Program-made: the position numbers and the translations under genes
Source: Cyanobacteria bacterium M_surface_7_m2_037
Lineage (GTDB): Bacteria; Cyanobacteriota; Cyanobacteriia; PCC-6307; Cyanobiaceae
Direction: 5' to 3'
DNA: 12,430 bases
Assembly (NCBI GenBank): GCA_016882585.1
Contig: VGPP01000043.1
Location: 1 to 12,430, forward strand
Notes under the pieces: model-generated
What the model saw: the letters and a program-made list of their open reading frames with translations, nothing else
What the model was told of the DNA's origin: nothing
Databases searched by the model: none
In this document: one piece after another, positions 7,232-12,430 of the stretch
Layout of the letters: each line of letters opens with the position of its first letter
How positions within the stretch are numbered: the stretch's first letter is position 1

Positions 7232-8107
7232 CTAGATCACCTCCTGAGATGGGGACTGGCTGGCTGGCTCGGACAATTCGGGAGCTCCGAGAGGCAAGTC
7301 GGGCGGTACGGAGCGGCGGTACATCTCACAGAGATGGGCCATGACATCGAGCAAAGCGAGGCGGTAGTCCTGCAGAAAATCGTTCTTGTGCCCCTCCAGC
7401 TTGAGCTGCTTCCAGAAAGCGTCAATCAGATCGACGTGAAGCTCCACCACCTTGTTGATCGGCAGGTCGCAGAAGAAGGCGGAGTGCACGAAGCTCTCAA
7501 TCGCCTGGTTGGCAGCGGCCGGGTCGCGGAAGTAGCCGATCAGCACATCGCGGTAGCTGCGTTTGAGCGATCGCAGCAGCTCTTCGCGCTCCTCCTGGGG
7601 CAAGTTGCGCAGAAACAGCGAGGGATCGCGCTTGTAAAACACCCCCAGGTAGCCCAGGCGCCCCTTGAGGCGATTGGGCAAACGCCAGCGCTCGGGCGTG
7701 TCGGCACCAGCGCCATCGCCCCCACCAGCCGCGGCCGCCGGCGACCCCCGGCGCAAAAACCGCGACACGGCCGCATCAACGCTGTAGGCGATCTGCTCCA
7801 GCTGGTCCTGGGGCAGGTGAACCTCGGCCTCGTGGTACTCCACCCGGCCGCTCACCTCTCCGATCACCACGGCCGGCAACAGCAACCCCTGCTGCCGCAG
7901 CGCGTCGTACACCTCGGGGGGGTGCACACCCTGCTGCAGCAACACCACATCGAACAGTTCGCGCCGCTGCTGCAGCTCCTGGATCGGATCAGCCAGGGAG
8001 CCGAGATCCTCAAGCTGGTAGCGACCGCCCTTCAACCAGCTGCGGCAGGCCCGCTCCACGCGCGGATCCGGCAGCAGCGAGGCAATCGTGAGAGCCGGCT
8101 GTGACAT
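7232..8107 (-). CDS. kaiA: Circadian clock protein KaiA
   Basis: KaiA stimulates KaiC autophosphorylation by binding the KaiC C-terminal tail. The 291-residue protein has an N-terminal pseudo-receiver domain (about 1-118; it lacks the phospho-accepting pattern of true receivers and in the family senses redox through quinones). An Ala/Gly-rich linker (about 121-141) follows, then the conserved C-terminal four-helix dimerisation/KaiC-binding domain (about 146-267) with RLGYLGVFYKRDP (150-162), FLRNLP (165-170), VVELHVDLID (220-229) and AHLCEMYRRSVP (257-268). S. elongatus KaiA ends just after that last motif; here a Pro/Ser-rich tail of about 23 residues (269-291) follows. The ATG at 8105-8107 has no clear Shine-Dalgarno sequence. 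Gene order kaiA-kaiB-kaiC next to rplU-rpmA matches the locus where Prochlorococcus has lost kaiA. Confidence 0.96.
   Translation of the reverse strand: MSQPALTIASLLPDPRVERACRSWLKGGRYQLEDLGSLADPIQELQQRRELFDVVLLQQGVHPPEVYDALRQQGLLLPAVVIGEVSGRVEYHEAEVHLPQDQLEQIAYSVDAAVSRFLRRGSPAAAAGGGDGAGADTPERWRLPNRLKGRLGYLGVFYKRDPSLFLRNLPQEEREELLRSLKRSYRDVLIGYFRDPAAANQAIESFVHSAFFCDLPINKVVELHVDLIDAFWKQLKLEGHKNDFLQDYRLALLDVMAHLCEMYRRSVPPDLPLGAPELSEPASQSPSQEVI
7235..7245 (-). promoter_or_regulatory. Extended Shine-Dalgarno sequence of kaiB
   Basis: On the minus strand AGGAGGTGATC lies inside the last kaiA codons, with the GGAGG core 8 nt before the kaiB ATG. It is an 11-nt perfect complement to the usual bacterial 16S rRNA 3' end (GATCACCTCCT). 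The kaiA stop lies in the spacer, so a terminating ribosome would stand on this site. Most other genes in the window have weak or no Shine-Dalgarno sequences. Confidence 0.85.
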
Positions 8108-8254
8108 GCGCCGCGATCGGGGCCTGGCAACGCCCCCAGTGTTGACGGGACGGAGGGCAAAAGGGGAAGATCATTGTTTGTCTTTCGATTGCCGTGCGGC
8201 AGGCCGAAATGACAGCGCCCCTCGGGCCGTCAGCCTGTCCACGCCCTTAACGCC
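8108..8254. promoter_or_regulatory. Divergent promoter region between kaiA and rplU
   Basis: This 147-bp gap separates the clock operon from the ribosomal-protein operon and should carry promoters for both. On the plus strand TTGACG (8142-8147) is a good -35-like hexamer, but the best -10 at normal spacing (GAAGAT, 8166-8171) is poor. On the minus strand AATGAT (8170-8175) could be a -10 for kaiA, without a matching -35. The central part (8159-8190) is the most AT-rich stretch of the gap. Assignment rests mainly on gene orientation. Confidence 0.45.
8210..8232 (+). other. Possible hairpin in the rplU leader
   Basis: TGAC (8210-8213) pairs with GTCA (8229-8232) and GCCC (8217-8220) with GGGC (8224-8227) around a CTC loop, with a small internal loop between the two stems. 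It ends 22 nt before the rplU ATG. Ribosomal-protein leaders often contain autoregulatory structures, but I do not recognise this as a known L21 leader class and it may be fortuitous. Confidence 0.25.
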
Positions 8255-8608
8255 ATGAGCACCACTCCCAGCACCGGTCCCTACGCGATCGTCGAGACCT
8301 CCGGCACCCAGGTGTGGGTCCAGCCCAACCGCTACTACGACCTCAACCGCATCAACGCTGAGGTCGAGAGCACCCTCACCCTGGAGAACGTGCTCCTGGT
8401 GAACGATGGCAAGGCCGCCAACGTGGGCCAGCCCTACGTGAAAGGCGCCACCGTGGAACTGCAGGTGATGGAGCATCGCCGCGGCCCCAAGGTGATCGTG
8501 TACAAGATGCGCCCCAAGAAGAAGACCCGCCGCAAGAACGGTCACCGTCAGGAACTGACCCGCGTGATGGTGAAGTCCATCAGCGTGGGCGGCAAAGCCC
8601 TGGCCTGA
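8255..8608 (+). CDS. rplU: 50S ribosomal protein L21
   Basis: L21 is a 23S rRNA-binding protein of the large ribosomal subunit. The 117-residue protein begins with a short extension and then YAIVETSGTQVWVQPNRYYD (10-29), the cyanobacterial/plastid version of the L21 N terminus. It carries the basic L21 signature around residues 80-100 (VIVYKMRPKKKTRRKNGHRQ). It is somewhat longer than the 103-residue E. coli protein, as usual in cyanobacteria. The ATG at 8255 has no Shine-Dalgarno sequence; no other start fits as well, since the conserved region begins at residue 10. rpmA follows after 39 nt, the standard rplU-rpmA pairing, implying one transcript. Confidence 0.97.
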   Translation: MSTTPSTGPYAIVETSGTQVWVQPNRYYDLNRINAEVESTLTLENVLLVNDGKAANVGQPYVKGATVELQVMEHRRGPKVIVYKMRPKKKTRRKNGHRQELTRVMVKSISVGGKALA

Positions 8609-8647
8609 TCAGCCGCAGCGTTCCTCAACCCAACACTCCTCTGAACC

Positions 8648-8911
8648 ATGGCCCACAAGAAAGGCACCGGCTCCACCCGCAACGGCCGCGACTCCAACTC
8701 CAAGCGCCTCGGTGTGAAGCGCTACGGCGGTGAGTCCGTCAACGCCGGTTCGATCCTGATCCGCCAGCGCGGCACCTCCGTGCTCCCCGGCCTGAATGTG
8801 GGTCGCGGCGCCGACGACACCCTGTTCGCCCTCGTGGACGGCGTGGTGAGCTTCGACACGATCAAGCGTGGCCTGCGTACCCGCAAGCGCATCAACGTGG
8901 CCATCGGCTGA
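8648..8911 (+). CDS. rpmA: 50S ribosomal protein L27
   Basis: L27 lies near the peptidyl-transferase centre, where its N-terminal tail contacts tRNA. The 87-residue protein has the expected MAHKKGTGSTRNGRDS start and the family signature GSILIRQRGTSVLPG (34-48), and is of normal length. It begins directly with MAHKKG, without the cleaved N-terminal extension known from Firmicutes L27. It is preceded by a 39-nt spacer with no Shine-Dalgarno sequence and followed by two hairpins, the second a likely terminator, so it closes the rplU operon. Confidence 0.98.
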   Translation: MAHKKGTGSTRNGRDSNSKRLGVKRYGGESVNAGSILIRQRGTSVLPGLNVGRGADDTLFALVDGVVSFDTIKRGLRTRKRINVAIG

Positions 8912-8929
8912 GTTCAGCCTCCTGCTTCT

Positions 8930-8945
8930 GCCTGATCCTTCAGGC
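8930..8945 (+). other. First hairpin downstream of rpmA
   Basis: GCCTGA (8930-8935) and TCAGGC (8940-8945) form a perfect 6-bp stem with a TCCT loop, 18 nt after the rpmA stop. No T run follows directly. It stands just before the stronger terminator hairpin and may protect the mRNA 3' end or assist termination. Confidence 0.45.
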
Positions 8946-8950
8946 CTTCA

Positions 8951-8980
8951 AGCCGGCGCCAAGGCGCCGGCTTTGTTGTG
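8951..8980 (+). terminator. Rho-independent terminator of the rplU-rpmA operon
   Basis: AGCCGGCGCC (8951-8960) and GGCGCCGGCT (8963-8972) are perfect 10-base inverted arms separated by AA; allowing for a minimal loop, about nine pairs form. The stem is followed by TTGTTGTG, a moderately T-rich tail on the plus strand. On the minus strand the hairpin is not followed by a T run, so it would terminate the converging methyltransferase transcript less efficiently. Confidence 0.8.
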
Positions 8981-8997
8981 TGCGGAGTTGTGCCGGC

Positions 8998-9744
8998 TCA
9001 GAGCAGCCGGTAGGCCCGGGTGGTGATCAAGAAGGGGTGAAACACCTCCAGGAAGCGGGCCTGCAGCGTGCGGAAAAACCGCTCCACCAGCTGGGGCTCA
9101 TCGAAATGGAAGGGGTATTCGCCGGCGAAGCCCTTGAAGAAATACCAATTCAGCAAGGCGATGGCCGAGGGCGTCATGCGGGCGGCGAACTGCTCCAGCT
9201 GCGCGCTCGGATCGTTGAGATGCTCCAGCACATCCAGGCACACGATCGTGTCGAACTGGCTGGGCAGCTGAGGCGCGTGCAGATCCCGGAAACAGCGCAG
9301 CTTGTGCTGCAGCCCGAAGCGTTCAGCGCGCGCCTCCACGAAGCGGCGGTTTTCAGGGTTGAGATCCACAAACCACACCGCCTCCACCTGGGGCAGTGCC
9401 GCCGCTGCCAGGGCATGGGTGCCGATCCCGCCACCGAAATCGAGCACCTGCCCGCGGGCGAACTGCTGCTGCAGGCGCAGGGTGTCGGCGATGTAATCGG
9501 CGCTGCTCAGATGCCAGGCCGCCAACTCCAGCAGGTGGCCGGTGCCCACCGCGGTTTCGTAGAAGGCTTCGGCCTTGCTGGGATCAAAGGCGCCTGGATG
9601 AGCCGCGGCCAGCGTGTCGGTGGCCAGGGGCAGGCGCCGCTCCAGCTCCTCCAGCTCCAATGCCAGATGATCCGCCAGTTGGCGGCGTAGATCAAAGCCT
9701 CCTTCGAGAAAGTGATCGAGGGAGAGGGTGGCGGTAGGGCTCAT
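8998..9744 (-). CDS. Class I SAM-dependent methyltransferase, substrate unknown
   Basis: A 248-residue protein with the Rossmann-type SAM-binding core. Motif I is VLDFGGGIGTH (100-110), an acidic loop after strand 2 follows in VWFVDLNPE (123-131, D127 likely contacting the SAM ribose), and motif IV/post-IV is FDTIVCLDVLEHLNDP (164-179). The N-terminal 95 residues are helical and probably form a cap or substrate-recognition part. No signal peptide or membrane segment is apparent. Small-molecule, lipid, RNA and protein targets all remain possible. The ATG at 9742-9744 has GGTGA 6 nt upstream, and only 6 nt separate it from the stop of the upstream queuosine-precursor transporter, so the two form an operon. 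Conversely, nothing in the sequence shows that it acts on queuosine. It converges on rpmA. Confidence 0.85.
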   Translation of the reverse strand: MSPTATLSLDHFLEGGFDLRRQLADHLALELEELERRLPLATDTLAAAHPGAFDPSKAEAFYETAVGTGHLLELAAWHLSSADYIADTLRLQQQFARGQVLDFGGGIGTHALAAAALPQVEAVWFVDLNPENRRFVEARAERFGLQHKLRCFRDLHAPQLPSQFDTIVCLDVLEHLNDPSAQLEQFAARMTPSAIALLNWYFFKGFAGEYPFHFDEPQLVERFFRTLQARFLEVFHPFLITTRAYRLL

Positions 9745-9750
9745 GGCTGC

Positions 9751-10530
9751 TCACCGTAGTGGTGAGCCCAGAACCGGACCCAGCGCCGAATCCAATTCGC
9801 TGCCCTCTCCCGGCACCACCAGCCAGCGGCGCAGCCAGGCCGTGAGCCCGTAAAAGGGCAGGGTGTCGGCCAGGGCCGCCAGCACCTTGAACAGATAGCC
9901 GCTGGCGATGAAGCTCACCAGCTGGGGCAGCACCGGCAGTTCGGGCTTCACCGGCAACACATGGGCGGCGTAGTGGCTGATCAGCACCACCGCGGTGGTG
10001 TCCACCAGCTGGCTCACCAGGGTGGAGCCGTTGTTGCGCAGCCACAGGGCCCGCCCCCCACTCACGCGCTTCCAGAAATGGAAGAGCCGCACATCGGTGA
10101 ACTGGGCCGCCATGTAGGCCACCATCGAAGCGCCCACCGCACCAAAGGCCAGATCCTGCACTGCAAAGAAGGTGCTGTCAGGGGCGCCCGGCAGGCCGGG
10201 CAACACCCCACCGAGCCAGAGGATCACCACGATCCAGCCGTTGAGCAACAAGCCCACCCACACCAGCTGGCTGGCGCGCTCCTCGCCCCAGATCTCACTG
10301 ATCAGATCGGTGCACAGAAAGGTGATCGGATAGGGCAGGGCTCCCACCGCCACCACCACCGGCCAGGAGCCGATGCTGCCCAGCTGCAGAAAGCGGGTGA
10401 GCCCCAGGATGTTGAGCATCCCCATCGTTCCGAGGAACAAGCCGGCCAGCACCAGGAAGGCCAGCTCACGCCGGCGTTGCAGTGCGGCAGGCGGCAGATC
10501 CAGGGCGTTCGGGAGGGTCCCGCGGGGCAT
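9751..10530 (-). CDS. YhhQ-family queuosine precursor transporter
   Basis: A 259-residue polytopic membrane protein of the VUT/YhhQ family, which imports queuosine precursors (preQ0, preQ1) used for the modified wobble base of some tRNAs. About six hydrophobic segments are visible, for example about 23-44, 55-75, 88-110, 123-143, 170-188 and 202-225. Family motifs are LPYPITFLCTDLISEIWGEE (65-84) in the second segment and RNNGSTLVSQLVDTT (165-179) in the fifth. The start is uncertain: in-frame candidates are GTG 10605, ATG 10590, ATG 10575 and ATG 10530. I chose 10530 because it gives a short leader before the conserved core and leaves space and the 10590-10617 inverted repeat outside the gene; none has a good Shine-Dalgarno sequence. 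It is followed after 6 nt by the methyltransferase. Substrate assignment rests on family only. Confidence 0.85.
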   Translation of the reverse strand: MPRGTLPNALDLPPAALQRRRELAFLVLAGLFLGTMGMLNILGLTRFLQLGSIGSWPVVVAVGALPYPITFLCTDLISEIWGEERASQLVWVGLLLNGWIVVILWLGGVLPGLPGAPDSTFFAVQDLAFGAVGASMVAYMAAQFTDVRLFHFWKRVSGGRALWLRNNGSTLVSQLVDTTAVVLISHYAAHVLPVKPELPVLPQLVSFIASGYLFKVLAALADTLPFYGLTAWLRRWLVVPGEGSELDSALGPVLGSPLR

Positions 10531-10580
10531 CAAGCGGCAGCTGAGGCCTTCCAAGCCTGGCGGGATCACGGCCATCTGCA

Positions 10581-11492
10581 ATGGGAGCATCAAGGCAGTG
10601 CACACCCCCTGCCTTGACCTGCGGCTTCCTGGTGCTCGATAAGCCCGCCGGCCTGAGCTCCCACGGCTGCGTAGCGCGGGTGCGGCGCGCCTATGGCCTC
10701 AAGCGGGTGGGCCATGGGGGAACCCTCGACCCCGCCGTGACCGGCGTGCTGCCGATTGCCCTCGGGCCCGCCACACGCCTGCTGCCTTATCTCAGCGGCG
10801 ACAAGGCCTACCGGGGTGTGGTGCAGCTGGGGGTGCGCACCGATAGCGACGACCTCGAAGGCGAGGTGCTGGAGCAGCAGCAGCCACCGCCGCTGAGCGC
10901 CAGCGAGCTCGAGGCGGCGCTCGCGCCGTTCCGCGGTCTGATCCAGCAGCGTCCACCGGCCGTGTCGGCCGTGCATGTGAATGGCCAGCGGGCCTACAAG
11001 CTGGCCCGCGCCGGCGAACAGGTGGAACTCAAGGCCCGGCCCGTGAGCCTGCATCGGCTGGAGCTGTTGCACTGGGATCCCGAGCTGGGGAGGCTGGAGC
11101 TGGAGGTGGCCTGCTCAGCCGGCACCTACATCCGCTCCCTGGCCCGCGATCTGGGCGAAGCCCTGGGGTGCGGCGGCTGCCTGGCCCAATTGCGGCGCAC
11201 CGAGGCCCTCGGCTTCCAGCTGGAGCAGAGCGTGAGCTGGGAGCAGCTCGAGGCCCTGCCACCGCCCGCCTTGGTGGATCCCCTCGAGGCCCTGAGCCAC
11301 CTGCAACGGCATCAGCTCACCACCGAAGCCTTGGCGGGCTGGCGCTGCGGAAGGCTGCAGGCCTGCGAACCCGCCTGGCCCATCGACACAGCGGTGGTGG
11401 TGGTGGGCCCGGATGGCAACCTGGCGGGCATGGCCCGGGTGCAGGCCAGCGGCCAGCTGCAGCCGCGCCTGGTGCTCGATGCCGCCGGCTGA
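10581..11492 (+). CDS. truB: tRNA pseudouridine(55) synthase TruB
   Basis: TruB converts U55 in the T-loop of tRNAs to pseudouridine. With the ATG at 10581 the protein has 303 residues. Catalytic Asp50 lies in GHGGTLDPAVTG (44-55), preceded by FLVLDKPAGLSSH (16-28). KAYRG (75-79) holds the conserved tyrosine, and CSAGTYIRSLARDLG (178-192) carries the conserved arginine of the second signature; a TruB C-terminal region follows. Residues 1-13 look unlike the family, so an alternative TTG start at 10614-10616, giving MTCGFLVLDKP, is quite possible; neither start has a Shine-Dalgarno sequence. The gene is divergent from the transporter and followed after 44 nt by the YebC-family gene, probably on the same transcript. 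Confidence 0.95.
   Translation: MGASRQCTPPALTCGFLVLDKPAGLSSHGCVARVRRAYGLKRVGHGGTLDPAVTGVLPIALGPATRLLPYLSGDKAYRGVVQLGVRTDSDDLEGEVLEQQQPPPLSASELEAALAPFRGLIQQRPPAVSAVHVNGQRAYKLARAGEQVELKARPVSLHRLELLHWDPELGRLELEVACSAGTYIRSLARDLGEALGCGGCLAQLRRTEALGFQLEQSVSWEQLEALPPPALVDPLEALSHLQRHQLTTEALAGWRCGRLQACEPAWPIDTAVVVVGPDGNLAGMARVQASGQLQPRLVLDAAG
10590..10617. repeat. Operator-like inverted repeat between the transporter and truB
   Basis: TCAAGGCAG (10590-10598) and CTGCCTTGA (10609-10617) are perfect 9-base inverted arms separated by 10 bases. The element lies between two divergent genes and overlaps the candidate TTG start of truB (10614-10616). It could be a binding site for a dimeric regulator or an mRNA hairpin near the truB start. 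If truB begins at ATG 10581, or the transporter at GTG 10605, it would instead lie within coding sequence. Confidence 0.45.
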
Positions 11493-11536
11493 ACGCCGGA
11501 TCCTCATCTCGCTGTTTCGTTCCACTCCGCACGCGC

Positions 11537-12310
11537 ATGGCCGGCCATAGCCGATGGGCCCAGATCAAACGCACCAAGGCCGTGGTGGATGCCAAACGCG
11601 GTGCGGTGTTCACCCGGCTGGGTCGCGAAATCATGGTGGCGGCCCGAGCCGGCGCCGATCCAGCCGGCAACTTCCAGCTGCGCACAGCCATCGAAAAGGC
11701 CAAGGCGGCCCGGGTACCCAACGCCAACATCGAACGGGCGATTGCCAAAGGCTCCGGCCAGGGAGGGGGCGGGGCTGATGCGTTTGAAGAGGTGCGCTAC
11801 GAGGGCTATGGCCCTAGCGGTGTGGCCGTGCTGATCGAGGCCCTCACCGACAACCGCAACCGCACGGCAGCGGAGCTGCGCCTGGCCTTCAGCAAGAACG
11901 GCGGCAACCTCGGTGAAACCGGCTGCGTGGGCTATCTGTTCGAACACCGCAGCGTGGTGCGCCTCGAGCAGAGCAACCTGCAGGAAGAAGCGCTGCTCGA
12001 GCGGCTGCTGGAGCTGGAAGCACAGGGTGGCCCCAGCGTGCTCGGCTACGAGGTCGATCCGGAGGGGGCCGAGGTGCTGGGGGCCTTCGAGCAGCTGGAA
12101 GCCCTACAGGACGGCCTGCGCAGCCTGGGTTTACCCGTGAGCAGCTGGGAGCACCGCTGGATCGCCAGCACCCCCTGCCGCCTCGATGAACCAACCGCCC
12201 TCGCCGGCTGCCTGAAGCTGCTGGATGCCCTCGAGGACCTCGACGACGTGCGCAGTGTGACGAGCAACCTGGAAGCCGATGAAGAAACCATGAAATCGCT
12301 GATCAGCTGA
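11537..12310 (+). CDS. YebC/PmpR family protein
   Basis: A 257-residue member of the YebC/PmpR/TACO1 family. The N-terminal MAGHSRWAQIKRTKAVVDAKRG sequence pattern (1-22, ending in the basic AKRG), VPNANIERAIAKG (60-72), YEGYGPSGVAVLIEALTDNRNRT (three-stretch core, about 88-110) and FSKNGGNLGETGCVGYLF (118-135) are diagnostic; the C terminus has the DLDDVRSVTSNL ending (234-245). Older annotation calls the family transcriptional regulators; later work ties it to translation, including relief of ribosome stalling, and mitochondrial TACO1 is a translation activator. The length is normal. The frame extends upstream to 11168 inside truB, but the family N terminus fixes the start at ATG 11537. No Shine-Dalgarno sequence is visible. 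Pairing with truB and nearby rplU/rpmA fits a translation role. Confidence 0.93.
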   Translation: MAGHSRWAQIKRTKAVVDAKRGAVFTRLGREIMVAARAGADPAGNFQLRTAIEKAKAARVPNANIERAIAKGSGQGGGGADAFEEVRYEGYGPSGVAVLIEALTDNRNRTAAELRLAFSKNGGNLGETGCVGYLFEHRSVVRLEQSNLQEEALLERLLELEAQGGPSVLGYEVDPEGAEVLGAFEQLEALQDGLRSLGLPVSSWEHRWIASTPCRLDEPTALAGCLKLLDALEDLDDVRSVTSNLEADEETMKSLIS

Positions 12311-12430
12311 CGCTGCATCGACAGCATGAGGCTGTGTCTTCTCGTGCGACGCAGTGGCTCAGCAATCCACGTTCACCAGCCCCGCGAGCTTCTATAGCCC
12401 CTTCGTTTACACCGGTCCTGGCTCGAGTTC
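12311..12430. other. Non-coding stretch at the right edge
   Basis: I see no gene in these last 120 bases. Just after the YebC-family stop there is an imperfect hairpin: CTGCATCG near 12313 against CGACGCAG near 12347 (one mismatch), with an inner ACAGC/GCTGT stem; a short pyrimidine stretch within it is not a terminator tail. TATAGC (12393-12398) resembles a -10 element but lacks a matching -35. A promoter for the next gene beyond the window is possible. Confidence 0.3.

Noticed and set aside
7079..8104. 341-codon open frame on the plus strand opposite kaiA and kaiB
   Set aside because: kaiA and kaiB are unmistakable; the opposite product is a shadow rich in Gln, His and Leu.
8142..8171. Confident rplU promoter from TTGACG
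   Set aside because: The -35-like hexamer is good but the best -10 matches only about half of the consensus, so it is mentioned only within the intergenic entry.
8171..8545. 124-codon open frame on the minus strand covering the rplU leader and rplU
   Set aside because: It opposes rplU and would occupy the kaiA promoter region; no family features.
9961..10617. 218-codon open frame on the plus strand opposite the transporter
   Set aside because: His/Gln-rich shadow of a clear membrane protein with YhhQ motifs.
11168..11536. Upstream extension of the YebC-family gene through truB
   Set aside because: The YebC N terminus (MAGHSRWAQIKR) is conserved and starts at 11537; the upstream part is an out-of-frame reading of truB.
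12393..12411. Promoter or RpaB (HLR1) site at the right edge, from TATAGC and a single TTTACA-like half-site
   Set aside because: HLR1 needs two direct half-sites and only one imperfect copy is visible; there is no -35 and the following gene is outside the window.
1..12430. Mobile elements, CRISPR arrays, tRNA/rRNA genes, phage or defence genes
   Set aside because: None seen: no spaced direct repeats, transposase or integrase-like proteins, terminal repeats with target duplications or tRNA-like folds; nearly all bases are in recognised housekeeping, clock or signalling genes.

Overview
This window looks like a chromosomal segment from a GC-rich picocyanobacterium of the Synechococcus/Cyanobium type. 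The evidence is a complete kaiA-kaiB-kaiC circadian clock cluster, an NblS/Hik33-type sensor kinase beside it, cyanobacterial-style L21 and L27 proteins, an estimated GC content of about two thirds, and very tight gene packing. An intact kaiA argues against Prochlorococcus, which is known to have lost it. The species cannot be fixed from this sequence alone.

There are twelve protein genes in six short transcription units. (1) Minus strand, 9-1876: a secreted protein of unknown function followed by purC, joined by a 4-nt ATGA overlap. (2) Plus strand, 1944-5239: purD then nblS, also joined by an ATGA overlap. (3) Minus strand, 8107-5250: kaiA, kaiB, kaiC. (4) Plus strand, 8255-8911: rplU and rpmA, followed by a terminator. 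(5) Minus strand, 10530-8998: a YhhQ-type queuosine-precursor transporter and an orphan class I methyltransferase. (6) Plus strand, 10581-12310: truB and a YebC/PmpR-family gene. The last 120 bases hold no gene I can support. No gap between genes exceeds 150 bases.

The genes fall into recognisable themes. purC and purD catalyse two steps of de novo purine synthesis and are driven outward from one 67-bp divergent region. KaiA, KaiB and KaiC form the post-translational circadian oscillator. NblS, whose gene converges on kaiC with only 10 bp between the stop codons, senses high light and nutrient stress. rplU, rpmA, truB and yebC, and probably the queuosine transporter, serve ribosome and tRNA function.

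I found no mobile elements, CRISPR arrays, tRNA or rRNA genes, phage genes or defence genes, and nothing that amounts to a new system. This is a core-genome region. The points worth a second look are small-scale: an 11-nt Shine-Dalgarno sequence for kaiB inside the end of kaiA, an operator-like inverted repeat between truB and the transporter, the enzyme/kinase overlap purD-nblS, the terminator-free nblS/kaiC convergence, and the uncharacterised exported protein coupled to purC.
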